Assembly (NCBI RefSeq): GCF_001418135.1
Contig: NZ_LIPQ01000038.1
Location: 1 to 49,925, forward strand
Length of the DNA stretch: 49,925 bases
Direction of reading: 5' to 3'
Source: Streptomyces aureus
Lineage (GTDB): Bacteria; Actinomycetota; Actinomycetes; Streptomycetales; Streptomycetaceae
Part shown: one piece after another, positions 45,219-49,925 of the stretch
Layout of the letters: the number at the start of each line of letters is the position of its first letter
Position numbering within the stretch: position 1 is the first letter of the stretch
Translations under genes and position numbers: made by a program
The notes under the pieces: model-generated
Seen by the model: the letters and a program-made list of their open reading frames with translations, nothing else
Database searches by the model: none
What the model was told of the DNA's origin: nothing

Positions 45219-46229
45219 GTGACCGTCGTCGGGCCGTTCGGTCTTAGCGTGCGGGACCAGGCTCTTGAGGCCGATGTCCAGACCGGGTTGGCGGCAGTGG
45301 AGGCGGGCCTCCTCGACGCCACCAAGAGCGATGTCCCCTTCATCACGGAGGCCGCCCAGCACCTCGTCCTGGCCGGCGGCAAGCGGTTCCGCCCCCTGCT
45401 CGTGATGCTCGCCGCCCAGTTCGGCGACCCCTACGCGCCCGGCGTCGTGCCCTCCGCCGTCGTCGTCGAACTCACCCACCTGGCCACGCTGTACCACGAC
45501 GACGTCATGGACGAGGCAGACGTCCGGCGCGGCGTCGACAGCGCCAACACCCGCTGGGGCAACTCGATCGCCGTCCTCACGGGTGACTTCCTCTTCGCCC
45601 GCGCCTCGCACACGCTCGCGGACCTCGGTCCCGAGGCCGTACGCATCCAGTCCGAGGCGTTCGAACGGCTCGTCACCGGACAGATCCTGGAGACCGCGGG
45701 CCCGCAGGAGGGCCGCGACCCGGTCGACCACTACCTCGACGTCCTCGGCGGCAAGACCGGCTCCCTCGTGGCCGTCTCCTGCCGCTTCGGCGCCATGATG
45801 GCCGGAGCCGACGAGAGCGTCGTCGACATCCTCACCCAGTACGGCGAACGGCTCGGCGTCGCCTTCCAGCTCGCCGACGACGTCCTCGACATCGCCTCCG
45901 ACTCCCACGAGTCCGGCAAGACCCCCGGCACCGACCTCCGCGAGGGCATCCCCACCCTGCCCGTCCTGCACCTGCGGGCCGCGGCCGCCGCCCACGGGCG
46001 CCCCGAGGACCTGGAGCTCGTCGACCTCGTCGACGGCGACCTGACCGACGACACCCGGCACGCCGAGGTCCTGCGCCGACTGCGCGCCCACCCGGCCCTG
46101 GAGCAGGCCCGCCGGGACACCGTGCGGTACGCGGAGGAGGCGCGCGCGATGCTCGCGCCGCTGCCGGACGGGTACGCGAAGGCCGCTCTCGCGGAGCTGT
46201 GCGACGCGGTGGTGCACCGGGCGGGCTGA
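45219..46229 (+). CDS. Polyprenyl (long-chain) diphosphate synthase
   Basis: A 336-residue trans-prenyltransferase. The first aspartate-rich motif is in YHDDVMDEADVRRG and the second in FQLADDVLDIASD; GGKRFRPLL binds the substrate diphosphate. Both motifs and the length match long-chain synthases that make the octa- or nonaprenyl chain of menaquinone. The residues before the first motif (ELTHLATLYHDDVMD) are small (Ala, Thr), which permits a long product. It is the expected supplier for the quinone made by the mqn/men genes in this window. GTG 45219 follows ACAGGAGACC. A three-copy repeat lies just downstream of the stop. Confidence 0.93.
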   Translation: MTVVGPFGLSVRDQALEADVQTGLAAVEAGLLDATKSDVPFITEAAQHLVLAGGKRFRPLLVMLAAQFGDPYAPGVVPSAVVVELTHLATLYHDDVMDEADVRRGVDSANTRWGNSIAVLTGDFLFARASHTLADLGPEAVRIQSEAFERLVTGQILETAGPQEGRDPVDHYLDVLGGKTGSLVAVSCRFGAMMAGADESVVDILTQYGERLGVAFQLADDVLDIASDSHESGKTPGTDLREGIPTLPVLHLRAAAAAHGRPEDLELVDLVDGDLTDDTRHAEVLRRLRAHPALEQARRDTVRYAEEARAMLAPLPDGYAKAALAELCDAVVHRAG

Positions 46230-46240
46230 CGCCCCCGGGA

Positions 46241-46338
46241 GCGGCGTACGGACGGTCCGGCGCGGTCCGGCGGCGGCGTACGGACAGGCCTGACGCGGTC
46301 CGGCGGCGGCGTACGGACGGACCTGACGCGGTCCGTCG
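46241..46338. repeat. 32/33-bp tandem repeat, three copies
   Basis: Units at 46241-46272 (32 bp), 46273-46305 and 46306-46338 (33 bp each) begin GCGGCGTACGGAC and end CGCGGTCCGKCG. They start 12 bp after the polyprenyl synthase stop and are noncoding. Confidence 0.85.
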
Positions 46339-46395
46339 CACGGCGGCCCGTCTCAGGGTCGGGTCATCCCGAAGCAGTACGTGAGGTTGATCCCC

Positions 46396-46423
46396 GGGGC
46401 TGACGCTTCAGCCCCTCCCTTTT
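46396..46423 (+). terminator. Intrinsic terminator before LolA-like gene
   Basis: Perfect 8-bp stem GGGGCTGA/TCAGCCCC with loop CGCT, followed by TCCCTTTT. It probably ends the polyprenyl synthase transcript; it could also attenuate the gene at 46482. Confidence 0.75.
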
Positions 46424-46481
46424 GGTGAGATGGAGACATCGACCACGAGGGCCCGTGAAGGGCACGGAGGTAGGGGAGACC

Positions 46482-47696
46482 ATGGCACAGACCCGTAAGG
46501 CGAGCCGGTACATCGTCCCGGTCGCGGTGGCAGGAGTTGCCGCGGCGACCATCGGCCTTGTCCCGGCGCTGGCGGCGTCCGGCGACCCCGATCTGCCGGA
46601 GATCACCGCCCAGCAGCTCATCGAGAAGATCGCCGCCTCCGACACCCAGACCCTGTCCGGCACGTTCCGGATCTCCACCGACCTGGGGCTGCCCCTGGAG
46701 GGCCTGACCTCCGGCCTCGGCGGCCTCGCCGGCGGCATGGGCGGCGGCGCCGGTGGCAGCGCGTCGGTCGACCCCTCGGAGCGGCTGACCCAGCTCGTCT
46801 CCGGCAGCCACACCCTGCGGGTGGCGGCGGACGGCCCCGAGCGCCAGAAGCTGACCCTGCTCGACGGCTCCGACGAGTACAGCCTGATCCACAACGGCGA
46901 CGACGTCTGGGCGTACGACAGCAAGTCCAAGGAGGTCTTCCACGAGAAGGCCCCGGCGGACGCGGACGCCCCGGGCGCCCACGACGGCCCGAAGGGCAAG
47001 GAGCTCCCGGGCACGCCCAAGCAGCTCGCGGACGAGGTCCTGAAGGCGGCGGGCGACACCACCTCGATCACCGTCGACGGTACGGCGAAGGTGGCCGGCC
47101 GGGACGCGTACCAGCTGGTGATCAAGCCGAAGCAGTCCGGTTCGACGGTCGAGTCAGTGAAGATCGCGGTGGACGCGGCGAACGGCACCCCGCTGAAGTT
47201 CACCCTCGCCTCGGTCGAGGGCGGCAAGCCCGTCGTCGACGCGGGCTTCACGAAGGTCGACTTCTCGAAGCCGGCGGCCTCCGACTTCACCTTCAAGGCT
47301 CCGGCGGGCGCGAAGGTGACCGAGGGCGGGGCGGAGAAGGCGGCGGGTGAGGAGGGCGACCCGTTCGGCGGTCAGCTGCCGGAGGGCCTTGAGGACGCGT
47401 TCGGCGGCTTCGGTCCCGGCCTCGACTCCGGCAAGGGCGGCGTGAACGTCATCGGCGAGGGCTGGACGACGATCGCGAAGATCGACACCGGGGCGCCGGC
47501 GCCCAGGACGGACGAGGCGCCGAAGGAGGTCCAGGGGCTCCTGGACTCCTTCGGCGACAAGGTCACCGGCAAGTTCGGCTCGGGCACCCTCTTCAAGACG
47601 AAGATCGTGAACGCGCTCCTCACCGACGACGGCAAGGTCTACGTCGGCGCGGTGACGAAGGACGCTCTGGTGGACGCGGCGAACGCCGGCAAGTAG
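46482..47696 (+). CDS. LolA-like (DUF2092-type) exported protein
   Basis: A 404-residue protein with an N-terminal signal sequence (MAQTRKASRYIVPVAVAGVA... ending ALAAS; no lipobox Cys). It then shows a LolA/LppX-like half-barrel pattern: ITAQQLIEKIAASDTQTLSG, RQKLTLLDGSDEYSLIHNGDDVWAYD, KQLADEVLKAAGDTTSITV and AYQLVIKPKQSGSTV. Relatives in streptomycetes are annotated as outer-membrane-lipoprotein-sorting or DUF2092 proteins; in a Gram-positive the role may be lipid or lipoprotein handling at the membrane surface. The middle has a Gly-rich insertion (LGGLAGGMGGGAGGS). ATG 46482 follows GGGGAG. A terminator lies after it. Confidence 0.8.
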   Translation: MAQTRKASRYIVPVAVAGVAAATIGLVPALAASGDPDLPEITAQQLIEKIAASDTQTLSGTFRISTDLGLPLEGLTSGLGGLAGGMGGGAGGSASVDPSERLTQLVSGSHTLRVAADGPERQKLTLLDGSDEYSLIHNGDDVWAYDSKSKEVFHEKAPADADAPGAHDGPKGKELPGTPKQLADEVLKAAGDTTSITVDGTAKVAGRDAYQLVIKPKQSGSTVESVKIAVDAANGTPLKFTLASVEGGKPVVDAGFTKVDFSKPAASDFTFKAPAGAKVTEGGAEKAAGEEGDPFGGQLPEGLEDAFGGFGPGLDSGKGGVNVIGEGWTTIAKIDTGAPAPRTDEAPKEVQGLLDSFGDKVTGKFGSGTLFKTKIVNALLTDDGKVYVGAVTKDALVDAANAGK

Positions 47697-47720
47697 CGCC
47701 GTACGGAAGAGAGTTGGGAC

Positions 47721-47760
47721 CCCGGGCGGGTCGGGGGCGATGTTCACCGACCCGCCCGGG
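47721..47760. terminator. Terminator between convergent genes
   Basis: Perfect 14-bp stem CCCGGGCGGGTCGG/CCGACCCGCCCGGG with a 12-nt loop, followed by a T-rich stretch (TTCTTGTGTTT). It separates the LolA-like gene from the convergent M28 peptidase gene. Confidence 0.85.
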
Positions 47761-47787
47761 CGTTCTTGTGTTTCCGTTCCTGCGGCC

Positions 47788-49279
<1,492 letters not shown>

Positions 49280-49306
49280 GAGCGGAAACCGGTCAGGTGT
49301 GTTCGC

Positions 49307-49925
49307 TCACCGAACAAGCGCGTCCAGAGCGGCCTCTCGCACCCCGGGATCGAGGTCGTCCGCCAACTCCTTCAGAAGGAGGTCGACTCCGGGCGTCGAC
49401 CAGGAGGCAGCGGCTTCGGCGAGGGCGATCCGCACGGCCGGGTCGTCATGCCGGGCGAGCCGGGAGAGACGTGCCAGCGGAGCGCGTCGCCGCATCCCGT
49501 ACCACCGGAGCGCCTCACGGAGCGCCGTCGTGTCGCCGCGGGCCTCGGCCGCCTCGACCTGGGCGAGCAGTACGCGGGGAGCGGGCGGCGGCCCGTCGAG
49601 CGGATGGGGCCGCCGCTCACGGAGCCGGCGGGCGCCGTAGCCGCCGCGATCCCGGCAGCCGAAACAGAGGCAGGGCGGTGTGCCGTGGGCGTCGGGTCGG
49701 TAGCGCCACCCGTTGACCTGCCGTACGGACCGGATGTGCCGGACCTCGGCGGGGGCGACGGAGCGCGGCAGGAACACCTCCCAGCCCCGGCAGTCGGCGG
49801 CGTCGGCGACCCGCCGCACGGCCTCGGCGGCCGACACCTGCGGGGGCCGGTGGTCGCTGTACCGTCCGACGGTCACGGGCTCGTCGCCGGCCAGCCGTAC
49901 GGCTGCACGACGACGAGCCCGTGAC
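49307..49925 (-). CDS. HEAT-repeat protein (5' end beyond the window)
   Basis: The frame is open from the right edge to the stop at 49307 without an upstream stop, so the true start is probably outside; GTG 49876 is the only internal start-like codon near the edge. The visible part has an N-terminal domain with a CLCFGC Cys cluster (about 65 residues after GTG 49876). At its C-terminus it has HEAT-type helical pairs (LARLSRLARHDDPAVRIALAE and LLKELADDLDPGVREAALDALV). HEAT repeats form protein-binding scaffolds; no enzymatic motif is seen. The function is not known. Confidence 0.7.
   Translation of the reverse strand, partial: SRARRRAAVRLAGDEPVTVGRYSDHRPPQVSAAEAVRRVADAADCRGWEVFLPRSVAPAEVRHIRSVRQVNGWRYRPDAHGTPPCLCFGCRDRGGYGARRLRERRPHPLDGPPPAPRVLLAQVEAAEARGDTTALREALRWYGMRRRAPLARLSRLARHDDPAVRIALAEAAASWSTPGVDLLLKELADDLDPGVREAALDALVR

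Overview
The window looks like core chromosome of a Streptomyces-type actinomycete. Base composition is very GC-rich with near-saturated G/C third codon positions, and GTG starts are frequent. Genes overlap as ATGA/GTGA junctions. Marker families include futalosine-pathway menaquinone genes, a 14-gene nuo operon with a Rex-like operator, SigE-type ECF sigma, LAxTG sortase substrate and a secreted CBM-linked intradiol dioxygenase. I see no tRNA or rRNA gene, CRISPR array, transposase, prophage or integration site.

Left part (1-9732): small accessory genes, mostly on the minus strand. They include three DinB/DUF664-type proteins, a HAD phosphatase, an NlpC/P60-like protein, an unknown gene cut by an in-frame amber codon under a large palindrome, two tandem paralogous secreted FG-GAP repeat proteins, a DUF1992 protein and a secreted M23-type peptidase.

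Middle (9774-19965): a cold-shock protein with a structured leader, then mqnA and mqnC of futalosine menaquinone synthesis and a small amidohydrolase-composite protein lacking the catalytic barrel. A minus-strand ECF sigma factor and single-pass membrane protein follow, then menG/ubiE and a geranylgeranyl-reductase family flavoprotein (probably quinone side-chain saturation). A GlxA/AraC regulator faces an imine-reductase-like gene, and an NlpC/P60 endopeptidase closes the block.

Core (20405-36430): a 670-bp regulatory gap with phased AGATCAC repeats and a Rex-like site, then nuoABCDEFGHIJKLMN in canonical order, closed by a strong terminator. These genes encode NADH:menaquinone oxidoreductase (complex I). 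Together with mqnA, mqnC, menG, the reductase and a polyprenyl diphosphate synthase at 45219, the window gathers quinone synthesis and its main electron-input enzyme.

Right part (36526-49925): an AraC regulator with a charged pentapeptide-repeat tail, a secreted CBM5/12-type intradiol dioxygenase, fumarylacetoacetase, a LAxTG-anchored coiled-coil surface protein, a POT peptide transporter with a CocE/S15 hydrolase, the polyprenyl synthase, a LolA-like lipoprotein-type protein, a secreted M28 aminopeptidase and a partial HEAT-repeat protein.

The most unexpected structural theme is the number of short, degenerate tandem repeats (15, 20-21, 22, 23 and 32-33 bp units) at gene ends, gene starts and intergenic gaps. 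No clearly new multi-gene system was found; the best leads are the palindrome plus amber-split gene (2298-2893), the barrel-less amidohydrolase protein beside mqnC, the cold-shock leader hairpin and the two coding 15-bp repeats.
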